Source: Desulfobacula sp. (lineage in GTDB: Bacteria > Desulfobacterota > Desulfobacteria > Desulfobacterales > Desulfobacteraceae). From it: a stretch of DNA of 12,324 bases. The stretch spans positions 1-12,324 of the forward strand of contig JABIYQ010000136.1 of assembly GCA_018702715.1 (NCBI GenBank), written 5' to 3'. Shown here piece after piece: positions 1-6,788 of the stretch. The translations under genes and the position numbers were made by a program. The notes below the pieces were generated by a model. The model did not search any database. It was not told where the DNA came from and worked only from the letters and a program-made list of their open reading frames with translations. Positions within the stretch are counted from its first letter, which is position 1; each line of letters starts with the position of its first letter.

Positions 1-867
1 CCTATTTTCGCTTTCTCGCAGGGCTTTCTCAGTCTGTAGACTTTCAGTGATATCATTTACCAGTGATGCCATACCTATAATCCTGCCATTGGCATCTTTC
101 AGGGCTGTATTGTACCAATCACATATGATTCGCCTGCCGTTTTTAGTTATGTTCCCGTTTATACTGTGTCTACCTCCTTTTTCGGATAGAATATCAAGAA
201 AAATGCCTTCAACCAGATCCTTGCTCCTTTCTGAAAGAATGAGTTCAGTAACATGTTTACCCATAGCTTCTGCCTTAGAATAACCAAAAATATCTTCTGC
301 TGCTGGATTCCACTCAGTCGTCTTGAAATTCAAGTCCCAGGAAATTGCTCCAATCGGTGTATTTAAAATATGAGTGGAAAGCTGTTGTTCACTCTTTCGC
401 AACTCTTCCTCGATCTCCTTTCGTTCGTTGATAATTTCATTGTATATAATAATCCCACCGATTGAACCATCGGATTCATACCATGGACGACATTCCCAGC
501 GAGTCCAGTCTACCGATCCGTCCTCTCTATAATAAGGATCTTCCTCTGCGCTTAACACTTCTCCGGCTAATGATCTTTGATGCACATCCCTCCATTTTTG
601 AGGAATATCCGGAAAAACCTCATAGTGGTGTTTACCAATTATATTTTGCTTTTTAACCTTGTAGTCCTTAAGATATCGTTTGCTTACATATATATATTTT
701 AAATCCCTGTCATATACTGCAATTGCACTTAGGGCATGAAAAATAATATAATCCAGTAAATCATGGGAATGAGTAGGTTGTCCTTCACTGGGTTTGTGAT
801 TAGATTCTGTTTGCTCTAATTCCTGAATTCTTTTTTCTAATGCTTCATAAGTAGGTTTTTCAGTCAT
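1..867 (-). CDS. PAS-domain sensor protein, N-terminal part (runs off left edge)
   Basis: The reading frame is open from an ATG at 867 to the window edge (289 codons, no stop), so the C-terminus is missing. Residues 8-24 are a short charged helix that may be a coiled coil. Residues about 35-148 form a first PAS domain (VYDRDLKYIYVSKRY, then WECRPWYESDGSIGGII). A linker of the kind seen between PAS domains (NERKEIEEELRKSEQQL) follows. Residues about 160-275 are a second PAS domain (ISWDLNFKTTEWNPA, GYSKAEAMGKH, DITES), and another linker begins at the edge (EKALRESENR). No transmembrane segment is visible, so it is probably a cytoplasmic sensor. Such PAS-linker-PAS proteins usually end in a histidine kinase or GGDEF output, but the output is not seen here. 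A weak AAGAGA ribosome site precedes the ATG. The small exported-protein gene lies 57 bp upstream on the same strand and may be cotranscribed. Confidence 0.9.
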   Translation of the reverse strand, partial: MTEKPTYEALEKRIQELEQTESNHKPSEGQPTHSHDLLDYIIFHALSAIAVYDRDLKYIYVSKRYLKDYKVKKQNIIGKHHYEVFPDIPQKWRDVHQRSLAGEVLSAEEDPYYREDGSVDWTRWECRPWYESDGSIGGIIIYNEIINERKEIEEELRKSEQQLSTHILNTPIGAISWDLNFKTTEWNPAAEDIFGYSKAEAMGKHVTELILSERSKDLVEGIFLDILSEKGGRHSINGNITKNGRRIICDWYNTALKDANGRIIGMASLVNDITESLQTEKALRESENR

Positions 868-924
868 GTAAAATCTCTTTTAAATTAATGTGCAGTTCTG
901 GATACCATATAAATTAGAATGATA

Positions 925-1389
925 TCAGATCAGATATATGGGTCTCTCAATGATGAGATTCAGCAAATTATGGAAAGAAATCTTAATGTTTATACGGTTA
1001 CCATCTTCCCAGAGCCTTATACTTGCATTAGCAGTCCATGGAACCCCAAGCCCTATCATTTTGCATTTAAAGACTTTTTGAGAATCAATTTTTTCCCCAT
1101 TGACATATACTTCTTTGCCATAATGTCTTGCTATCCAACCATCTTTTACGACCTGGCCAATACTTACTTTTTCAACAAAATACCATTTTCTCCCAAATTC
1201 ACTGACCTTATTTGGGGGAGCATTATGAATGTTATTGGATTGACTCATATTCGTTCCCGTTTTTGTTAAGGTGCAAAAGACTCCCACCTTGAAATCCGTT
1301 TCATTATCAACTAAGCATGCTCCGGCCCATACATCGCCCACAAACCCTAATAACATTGTTACGATAACAACACCCGTTAACCTGTACAT
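925..1389 (-). CDS. small exported protein, possible lipoprotein, unknown function
   Basis: I do not recognise the family. The 154-residue product starts MYRLTGVVIVTMLLGFVGDV, a hydrophobic signal sequence ending in VWAGA-C25. This could be cut by signal peptidase I after Ala24, or Cys25 could be lipidated, since A-G-A-C fits only a permissive lipobox. The other two cysteines, C39 and C109, could form a disulfide once exported. The middle region (WYFVEKVSIGQVVKDGWIARHYGKEVYVNGE) is beta-rich and vaguely SH3b-like, but I would not call the domain. I chose the ATG at 1389 because a strong AAAGGGGG ribosome site lies 4 bp upstream (1394-1401). The frame can be extended to an ATG at 1446, but that would put 19 extra residues before the signal peptide. 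A weak promoter (TTGACT at 1457-1452, GTTAAT at 1435-1430) lies upstream. Confidence 0.7.
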   Translation of the reverse strand: MYRLTGVVIVTMLLGFVGDVWAGACLVDNETDFKVGVFCTLTKTGTNMSQSNNIHNAPPNKVSEFGRKWYFVEKVSIGQVVKDGWIARHYGKEVYVNGEKIDSQKVFKCKMIGLGVPWTANASIRLWEDGNRINIKISFHNLLNLIIERPIYLI

Positions 1390-1686
1390 ATTACCCCCTT
1401 TCCTGGTGAATAAAAAAGAATCTGGATGCATTAACGCAATTAACATACCTGAGTCAAGAAGTCACCTATGATAATATAAAGTGAATTATTAAAAAAGGGC
1501 TTTGCAAAATCATATAGTAAACTGTTTTTTCCCTTTTTGTTCATGGCCGGCGGCTGGATCAAAGTTACATAGTACTTTTTTCTTCAATCACTGGAATTTT
1601 TTCAAAAAAAAGGGTAATAATTATGTTTTAAGATGATATATTTACAGAATCATCAATCTTTTTGGGATTGAGAAGGGAGAGGGCTT
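1390..1686. other. divergent intergenic region before asd
   Basis: These 297 bp separate the leftward small exported-protein gene from rightward asd and must carry both promoters. I see no strong sigma-70 element for asd. A weak 8-bp inverted repeat (AAAAAGGG at 1492-1499, CCCTTTTT at 1531-1538) has a 31-nt loop and is too loose to call a terminator. No riboswitch-like structure or small gene was recognised. Confidence 0.4.
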
Positions 1687-2793
1687 ATGAAAAAAGTTGG
1701 AATTGTTGGTTGGCGTGGAATGGTTGGCTCAGTGCTCATACAAAGGATGATAAAGGAAGATGATTTCAAATTATTTACTCCTCTTTTTTTCACAACCTCC
1801 CAGGCAGGCCAGGTTGCTCCGGATGTGGGCATTGATACGCCTCCACTGGTTGATGCTTATGATATAGACAGTCTTTCAGACATGGATATTATCCTTTCCT
1901 GTCAAGGTGGGTCATACACAGAAGTTGTACGCCCCAAACTTGCCAAAAAAAACTGGAATGGATACTGGATTGATGCTGCTTCAACCTTGAGAATGGATGA
2001 TAAAAGTATTATCGTATTGGATCCTGTAAACCGCAAGGTCATTGATAATGCTTTGTCCGATGGCATTAAAAATTATATTGGCGGTAATTGTACTGTATCC
2101 CTCATGGTCATGGCTCTGGGTGGATTATTTGAAAACAATTTGGTAGAATGGTTAACCACCATGACATACCAGGCAGCCTCTGGTGCAGGTGCCAAAAACA
2201 TGGAAGAACTTGTAACCCAGATGCAGACCATTGGCAAAATGGCTGCTCCAGTTCTTGAAAACCCTGTATCTGCTATTCTGGATCTGGATAAAAACGTCAT
2301 AGGAACAATGAGATCAAATGCATTTCCTGTTCAAAACTGGGCAGTTCCTCTGGCAGCAAGCCTAATCCCATGGGTTGACAAGGCAATGGACAATGGTCAG
2401 ACAAGAGAGGAATGGAAGGGATTTGTTGAAACCAACAAAATCCTTGGAAGATCGAACAACCCGATTCCCATTGACGGCCAATGTGTCAGAGTGGGTTCCA
2501 TGAGATGCCACAGCCAGGCATTTACCATCAAATTAAAAAAAGATGTTCCCTTAAATGAAATTGAAACCATGCTGGCCCAAAATAACGATTGGGTTAAAGT
2601 GATCCCCAATTTAAAGGAAGATACCATCAAAGGTTTAACCCCTGCTGCAGTGACTGGAACATTGACTGTTCCTGTGGGGCGAATCAGAAAAATGAATCTT
2701 GGCGATGATTATCTTACAGCTTTTTCAGTGGGTGATCAATTGCTATGGGGCGCAGCTGAACCGCTTCGCCGGATTCTGAATATCATCCTTTAA
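1687..2793 (+). CDS. asd: aspartate-semialdehyde dehydrogenase, E. coli type
   Basis: This cytoplasmic enzyme reduces beta-aspartyl phosphate to L-aspartate 4-semialdehyde with NADPH. That is the branch-point step to lysine/diaminopimelate, threonine and methionine. The 368-residue length matches the proteobacterial Asd type. The N-terminal dinucleotide fold has G8-W-R-G11-M-V-G14. The catalytic cysteine is C135 in GGNCTVSLM, and the base is H275 in RCHSQAFT, with substrate arginine R268 just before it. Each lies within one residue of the E. coli positions. The start at 1687 follows a strong purine-rich site (AAGGGAGAGGG, 1673-1683). The gene stands alone on its strand. Its stop is only 3 bp from the convergent permease stop, so there is no room for a terminator between them. 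It appears intact and ordinary. Confidence 0.97.
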   Translation: MKKVGIVGWRGMVGSVLIQRMIKEDDFKLFTPLFFTTSQAGQVAPDVGIDTPPLVDAYDIDSLSDMDIILSCQGGSYTEVVRPKLAKKNWNGYWIDAASTLRMDDKSIIVLDPVNRKVIDNALSDGIKNYIGGNCTVSLMVMALGGLFENNLVEWLTTMTYQAASGAGAKNMEELVTQMQTIGKMAAPVLENPVSAILDLDKNVIGTMRSNAFPVQNWAVPLAASLIPWVDKAMDNGQTREEWKGFVETNKILGRSNNPIPIDGQCVRVGSMRCHSQAFTIKLKKDVPLNEIETMLAQNNDWVKVIPNLKEDTIKGLTPAAVTGTLTVPVGRIRKMNLGDDYLTAFSVGDQLLWGAAEPLRRILNIIL

Positions 2794-2796
2794 TAC

Positions 2797-3705
2797 TTAT
2801 TGCTTTAAGGCATATTTTCTTTCAAGAAAAGCAACTGATCTTGAAAATGGAAATGTCAGAATAAAATAAAGGAATGTAATCGTAATCCAGACTTCAAATG
2901 TCAGAAAGGTAGCAGACATAAGTTCCATCCCTTGAAAGGTCAGTTCCTGGATTGAAATAACAGAAACAATGGCTGAATCTTTTATTGTGGATATGAACTG
3001 CCCTGCCAGGGGAAACGCCACCTTTCTGAAGGTCTGGGGCAAAATCACAAGTAAAAATGTCTTTTGCCGGGACAGGCCAATGGACCAGGATGCTTCCCAT
3101 TGACCCTCGGGTATGGAAATAATTCCGCCCCGGATAATTTCTGATACATAAGCGCCTTCATAAATTCCAAGTGCAATGATAGCTGAAATAAAAGAATTGA
3201 TATTCTCAGGCCTTGCAAATAAAAAACCTGTAATCTGCTGAATCGTATTGGAGCTGTCTCTTAACCATCTATCCAGATAAAGTGCATCCAAAAACTGGCT
3301 GGATACAAAATAATAAAAAATGATAACCAGCACCAGGGATGGAATATTCCGAATACTTTCCACATAGATTCTGCTTACAAATCGCTGCTCGAAAGAACCC
3401 TTTGCACCCATGACTCCGGATATGGTCCCCAGAAAAAATCCTATAAACGTTGACCAGATACTCAGTTTAATTGTTGTGAAAAAACCTAGTATGAGAATAT
3501 TTGCTTTGAGCTTTCCTGTGACAGGATCTAAAAAAAAGAAATAAGATGGGATAGCCTCCCATTCCCATTTATAATCCAGGACCCGGCTCATTCTAAAAAA
3601 AAAGAAAGATATGGCAGCAATAACTAAAATAATCACTGCCATATCAATAAAGGTAAATTTTAAGGTCTTCTTATTTAACAAGTTCTTCCCAGTCTTTTGA
3701 TTCAA
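2797..3705 (-). CDS. ABC transporter permease, polar amino acid (HisM/GlnP) family
   Basis: An inner-membrane subunit of an amino-acid-type importer, 302 residues. One membrane helix lies near residues 20-37, followed by a periplasmic stretch and then the core permease domain (about 68-295) with several helices. The ATPase-coupling EAA loop is visible at 200-223 (EGQWEASWSIG, then ILPQ), together with the family segments YVESIRNIPSL and GIYEGAYVSEIIRGGI. The 5' end overlaps the binding-protein gene by 35 bp, which suggests translational coupling. The start is uncertain: the codon at 3705 is TTG and lacks a clear ribosome site. A second TTG at 3681 would overlap the upstream stop by only 11 bp and would align better with the N-terminus of the sister permease. 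An insertion of about 30 residues relative to the sister (around 140-168, LDRWLRDSSNTIQQITG) sits before the EAA region. Confidence 0.92.
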   Translation of the reverse strand: MNQKTGKNLLNKKTLKFTFIDMAVIILVIAAISFFFFRMSRVLDYKWEWEAIPSYFFFLDPVTGKLKANILILGFFTTIKLSIWSTFIGFFLGTISGVMGAKGSFEQRFVSRIYVESIRNIPSLVLVIIFYYFVSSQFLDALYLDRWLRDSSNTIQQITGFLFARPENINSFISAIIALGIYEGAYVSEIIRGGIISIPEGQWEASWSIGLSRQKTFLLVILPQTFRKVAFPLAGQFISTIKDSAIVSVISIQELTFQGMELMSATFLTFEVWITITFLYFILTFPFSRSVAFLERKYALKQ

Positions 3706-4465
3706 ACCAGTATGCTTTTTTCTCTTCTAAAAATCCCTGGGCATGCATATTCAAAATCCAGTTGTTAAAATAATTGAGTGCATCATGGTCTCCCTTTTTA
3801 AGGGCGAACCCTATGGGTTCTTTGGTAAAATTTTCCTTGATGGGAATAAATAATTTATCCGGATATTTGAGTGCGTGAAATACGGGCATGGGAGCAGAAG
3901 ATACCACTGCATGAACCCGTCCCAGGTTTAATTCCTGTAAAGCCTGGCTCTCGTTTTCAAACAGCTTTAAAGTTGCATTGGGTATATATTTTCTGGTTGC
4001 CTGTTCTGCTGTTGTCCCCATGCGAACAGCAATGCTGACCTCTTTTTTGTTAAAATCCGATAAAGACGAAAAGCCTTTTGCTTTAGATTTGTGGGCAACC
4101 ATTGACATACCCGAGTATTCATAGGGAATGGTGAAATTCACTTTAAGATTTCGAGCCGGGGTAACACCCATGCCGCCAATAATAACATCAAACTTGCCTG
4201 TTAGAAGGGCCGGGATAATGCCTGACCATGCAGTGGGAACAAACTCTATTTTAACGCCCATATCCTGGGCCAGTTTTTTAGCCACATCTATTTCAAACCC
4301 GGTTAAGTTGCCTTGTTTATCTTTCATGGCCCAGGGCACGAATGTGGACATCCCCACCCTTATAACGCCTTGTTTCTGAATCTTTTCAATAACACTCTCC
4401 TGGGCGGATAAATAACCACCCATTAATAATAGAAACATCATACTTAAACATAAAATTTTTTTCAT
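3671..4465 (-). CDS. periplasmic solute-binding protein, SBP_bac_3 (amino-acid type) family
   Basis: The extracytoplasmic receptor of the importer, 264 residues. A signal peptide (MKKILCLSMMFLLLMGGYLSA) is probably cut before QESV. The family signature GFEIDVAKKLA lies at 57-67, W80 sits in the ligand cleft, and R105 (TPAR) is at the position that binds an alpha-carboxylate. IPYEYSG at 113-119 is also typical. Unusually, the GRVDAVVxD segment, whose last Asp normally holds the alpha-amino group, reads GRVHAVVSS here (182-190). The ligand aspartate is therefore Ser190, and the ligand may not be an ordinary alpha-amino acid. The ATG at 4465 is chosen because AAAGGAGA lies 7 bp upstream and the signal peptide begins there. 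The frame can be extended to 4531, but that would overlap the upstream permease and bury the signal peptide. The gap to that permease is 34 bp. Confidence 0.93.
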   Translation of the reverse strand: MKKILCLSMMFLLLMGGYLSAQESVIEKIQKQGVIRVGMSTFVPWAMKDKQGNLTGFEIDVAKKLAQDMGVKIEFVPTAWSGIIPALLTGKFDVIIGGMGVTPARNLKVNFTIPYEYSGMSMVAHKSKAKGFSSLSDFNKKEVSIAVRMGTTAEQATRKYIPNATLKLFENESQALQELNLGRVHAVVSSAPMPVFHALKYPDKLFIPIKENFTKEPIGFALKKGDHDALNYFNNWILNMHAQGFLEEKKAYWFESKDWEELVK

Positions 4466-4472
4466 TTTTTTA

Positions 4473-4480
4473 TCTCCTTT
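4473..4480 (-). promoter_or_regulatory. ribosome binding site deciding the binding-protein start
   Basis: AAAGGAGA on the minus strand, 7 bp before the ATG at 4465, is a near-perfect Shine-Dalgarno match. It supports starting the binding protein at MKKILCL rather than at the longer in-frame ATG at 4531. Confidence 0.85.
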
Positions 4481-4499
4481 CAAAAATTCCATACCAACC

Positions 4500-5273
4500 T
4501 TATTGGTTGATAAATTTAAGTTGGTTTTCAAATCTTCTAATTATAAAAGAAAGACTGGCAGTAATGACCAGATAACATAATGCCACAGCAAACCAGATTT
4601 CAAAAGTTAAAAATGTTTCTGAAACAATTCTTTGACCCTGCATGGTCAAATCATAAATGGAAATCGTACTGACCAGTGCTGAATCTTTTATTAATGATAC
4701 ACTTTGACCAGCAAGCATGGGAAGGGTCTGCCTAAGCATCTGGGGAATGATCACTTTGATGTAAATAATCGGAACAGACATTCCAATGCTTTGGGCAGCC
4801 TCATATTGTCCCTTTGGAACATTGATTATACCGGAACGGATAATCTCTGAAGAATATGCACCCTCAAACAGGCTTAACGCAATAACTGCGGAAGTAAAAG
4901 CCGGGATATTAAATACCGGCGATATAACAAAATAAATTAAAAATATCTGAATCAAAAGAGGGGTATTGCGGATAGTTTCTACATAGAACCATGATATGGA
5001 TTTAAGCACAGGTGATGAAGACAGCCTTGCAAAGGCAGACAAAAACCCGATAACAAAAGAAAGCACAAGACTGATGCAAGAAATTTTAAGAGTGATTAAA
5101 AGCCCATCCAACAAAAGGCCTCTTGTAAATTCACCATTTTCAAAGACAAACAAATAGGGTTTGATCCTGTACCATTGCCAGTTATATTCAAGATTTCGGT
5201 ATCCGATAATGAAAATAATGGCAATAAAAAGAATGAATAGAAAAGGTTTGAGGCCTTTTTTAAAACGTTTCAT
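4500..5273 (-). CDS. ABC transporter permease, polar amino acid (HisM/GlnP) family
   Basis: The second inner-membrane subunit of the importer, 257 residues. It has an N-terminal helix (about 9-25), a periplasmic segment (YNWQWYRIKPYLF), then the core permease domain from about residue 52. Family motifs include FYVETIRNTPLLIQ (96-109), LFEGAYSSEIIRSGI (135-149), the EAA coupling loop (QYEAAQSIG at 156-164, then IIPQ) and LIKDSALVSTIS (194-205). It is clearly related to the downstream permease: both share Y-W/E-W near residues 30-48, the same core and the ending TFLTFE-W. The pair therefore looks like the two halves of a heterodimeric channel. The ATG at 5273 has a modest GAAGGT ribosome site. 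No ATP-binding protein gene lies on either side. Confidence 0.94.
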   Translation of the reverse strand: MKRFKKGLKPFLFILFIAIIFIIGYRNLEYNWQWYRIKPYLFVFENGEFTRGLLLDGLLITLKISCISLVLSFVIGFLSAFARLSSSPVLKSISWFYVETIRNTPLLIQIFLIYFVISPVFNIPAFTSAVIALSLFEGAYSSEIIRSGIINVPKGQYEAAQSIGMSVPIIYIKVIIPQMLRQTLPMLAGQSVSLIKDSALVSTISIYDLTMQGQRIVSETFLTFEIWFAVALCYLVITASLSFIIRRFENQLKFINQ

Positions 5274-5349
5274 TGATTGACCTTCATCTTTTTAATAAAG
5301 ACAAAACATACCATGAAATAAAAAAACCTGCCACCTATATTGCAAAGAC

Positions 5350-6426
5350 TTATCCTTCATAAAGAATCTGTTTGATGGTTTTGCCGTCTGCATATCCTTT
5401 GACAAATCGCTTATGGATAAATGGAATGGGCAAGGCTTTAAATGAAAGCCGGGGGAAATTGTAAAACCATTTGGCACTTAAATCATAAAACCTTAAATCA
5501 GCCTGAATCTCTTTTAATTTTTTAAGATAAAGATCCCCGGCTGAAACACTCCCTGTTTTCGATTCAATAATTGACGCTGCTGCCATTTGCCCGCTTTTAA
5601 GTGCGAAACTTATACCTTCGCCCAGCAGACTTTCTGCCAAGCCTGCTGCATCTCCTGCCAAAAGGATCCTTTTTGAATCCGGCTTATAATTGAAACCATT
5701 GGTGCAGATGGGATACCCCTTAATTGCTTTAAGTCTGTTTGAACCAAACCTTTGTTTTGCATAATCAAAAAGCGTTTGGGTGCTTAATCTCACTTTTGAA
5801 TCAATCGAATAAATTCCAATATTAATATGATCGTCTTTCGGGAAAATCCAAAAATAACCATTTTTTAATTTTGAGAAATCAAATTCCATCTGATGCCTGT
5901 CAATGAGGTCAATTTTCAAATCTGCTTCCAAAGCAAATTGTTTTTTATAAAATTTGGTTTGGAAAATTTGCTGTCTAACTTTGCTGTTGGCCCCATCCGC
6001 ACCGATCAGGTAAGACGCTTTGTACGATTGACCTGGGGTTTTGATTTCCACAAAAGTTGGCGTTTCATTAATGGATGCAATATTCTTGATTACCTTAAAA
6101 TCAGCCCCTTTTTCTATCACCTTTTTTAAGGAGAAAAGATCCAGGTCTTCTCTTTTAGTCATGTAGCAAAGCGTTTTTTCATCATTTATGAAAAATGATT
6201 TTTGATTTAAAGGATTAATCTTTATGGTTTGACACTGTCTTTTCACCACCGGCGAAATATCATATCTGAAAAGGTGATATCCTTTTGGAGTAATCCCTCC
6301 TGCACAGGCCTTTTTCCTGGGAAATTCATACTTATCAATGAGCAGCACCTTTAATCCTTTTACCAAAAGATCAAAGGCCGCCGCTGTTCCGGCCGGCCCT
6401 GCCCCTATAATAGCAACATCAAACAT
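5350..6426 (-). CDS. FAD-dependent oxidoreductase, geranylgeranyl reductase (GGR) family
   Basis: A 358-residue flavoprotein of the PHBH fold. It has a dinucleotide-binding G8-A-G10-P-A-G13 at the N-terminus, the acidic end of the second strand at D31, the family cysteine segment KACAGGITPKG (39-49), the DG motif YLIGADGANS (139-148), the aromatic YFWIFPKDDHINIGIY (191-206) and the GD motif ILLAGDAAGL (254-263), followed by LLGEGISFAL. GGR relatives reduce isoprenoid double bonds, but many bacterial members have other or unknown substrates, so no substrate is assigned. It is the first gene of the leftward run and lies 76 bp before the permease with no terminator evident. It is divergent from the iron-sulfur protein, which could supply electrons; that is inference. 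Only a weak AAGAAAAG ribosome site precedes the ATG. Confidence 0.88.
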   Translation of the reverse strand: MFDVAIIGAGPAGTAAAFDLLVKGLKVLLIDKYEFPRKKACAGGITPKGYHLFRYDISPVVKRQCQTIKINPLNQKSFFINDEKTLCYMTKREDLDLFSLKKVIEKGADFKVIKNIASINETPTFVEIKTPGQSYKASYLIGADGANSKVRQQIFQTKFYKKQFALEADLKIDLIDRHQMEFDFSKLKNGYFWIFPKDDHINIGIYSIDSKVRLSTQTLFDYAKQRFGSNRLKAIKGYPICTNGFNYKPDSKRILLAGDAAGLAESLLGEGISFALKSGQMAAASIIESKTGSVSAGDLYLKKLKEIQADLRFYDLSAKWFYNFPRLSFKALPIPFIHKRFVKGYADGKTIKQILYEG

Positions 6427-6788
6427 AAACTTTTCTTATAAGTTCTAAAAATTAAAACCTTGAAACCCTTAATTCTATTATTTTGCTGTATCATTCAGAG
6501 AATTGTATACTATTTATTGCCTATCAAATGATATGAATTTTAACAATCGGTTTTTTTGGATTTTTTTTCTAAATTGGCAGCACTCAATTGTTCTGCCCAA
6601 AGTCATTAGCCTAAATTCTCATCACCTCTTTAATACCTATTTAACAGAATTATCATGACTCGCCTGTGAGACCAAAATGCGGGTTATTAAATTTGTGTTG
6701 CATTGTAAGCGTTGCAATGCCTATATAAAGAAATTACATATTAATGCCGCTCAGAATTTCAAAATGAAGTTTCCAGGGGAATTGAAAT
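6427..6788. other. divergent intergenic control region, flavoprotein / iron-sulfur protein
   Basis: These 362 bp hold no convincing gene. They are AT-rich, with T runs around 6550-6570. A small bulged inverted repeat (TTGGCAG ... CTGCCCAA, near 6575-6601) is not followed by a T run in its direction. The main structured element is the promoter-like dyad at 6698-6727. I see no clear consensus promoter for the leftward flavoprotein gene. Confidence 0.5.
6698..6727 (+). promoter_or_regulatory. putative promoter with a 21-bp dyad in its spacer
   Basis: TTGCAT (6698-6703) and TATATA (6722-6727) are separated by 18 bp and face the iron-sulfur gene, with a predicted leader of about 55 nt. A dyad of 9-bp arms, GCATTGTAA (6700-6708) and TTGCAATGC (6712-6720), around GCG fills the spacer with one mismatch. 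This suggests an operator that blocks or remodels polymerase binding. The regulator is unknown. Confidence 0.5.

Noticed and set aside
919..1269. Plus-strand frame of 116 codons opposite the small exported protein
   Set aside because: It is antisense to a frame with a strong ribosome site and a signal peptide. Its own product is aromatic-rich with no domain and no good ribosome site.
1492..1538. AAAAAGGG ... CCCTTTTT as a terminator
   Set aside because: The loop is 31 nt with a weak stem, and no gene ends into it in either direction.
2815..2830. TTTTCTT/AAGAAAA inverted repeat as a terminator for asd
   Set aside because: The loop is only 2 nt, the stem is almost all A/T, and it lies inside the coding end of the permease.
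6575..6601. TTGGCAG ... CTGCCCAA hairpin
   Set aside because: The stem is bulged. No T run follows in the sense of either strand, and nothing ties it to a gene.
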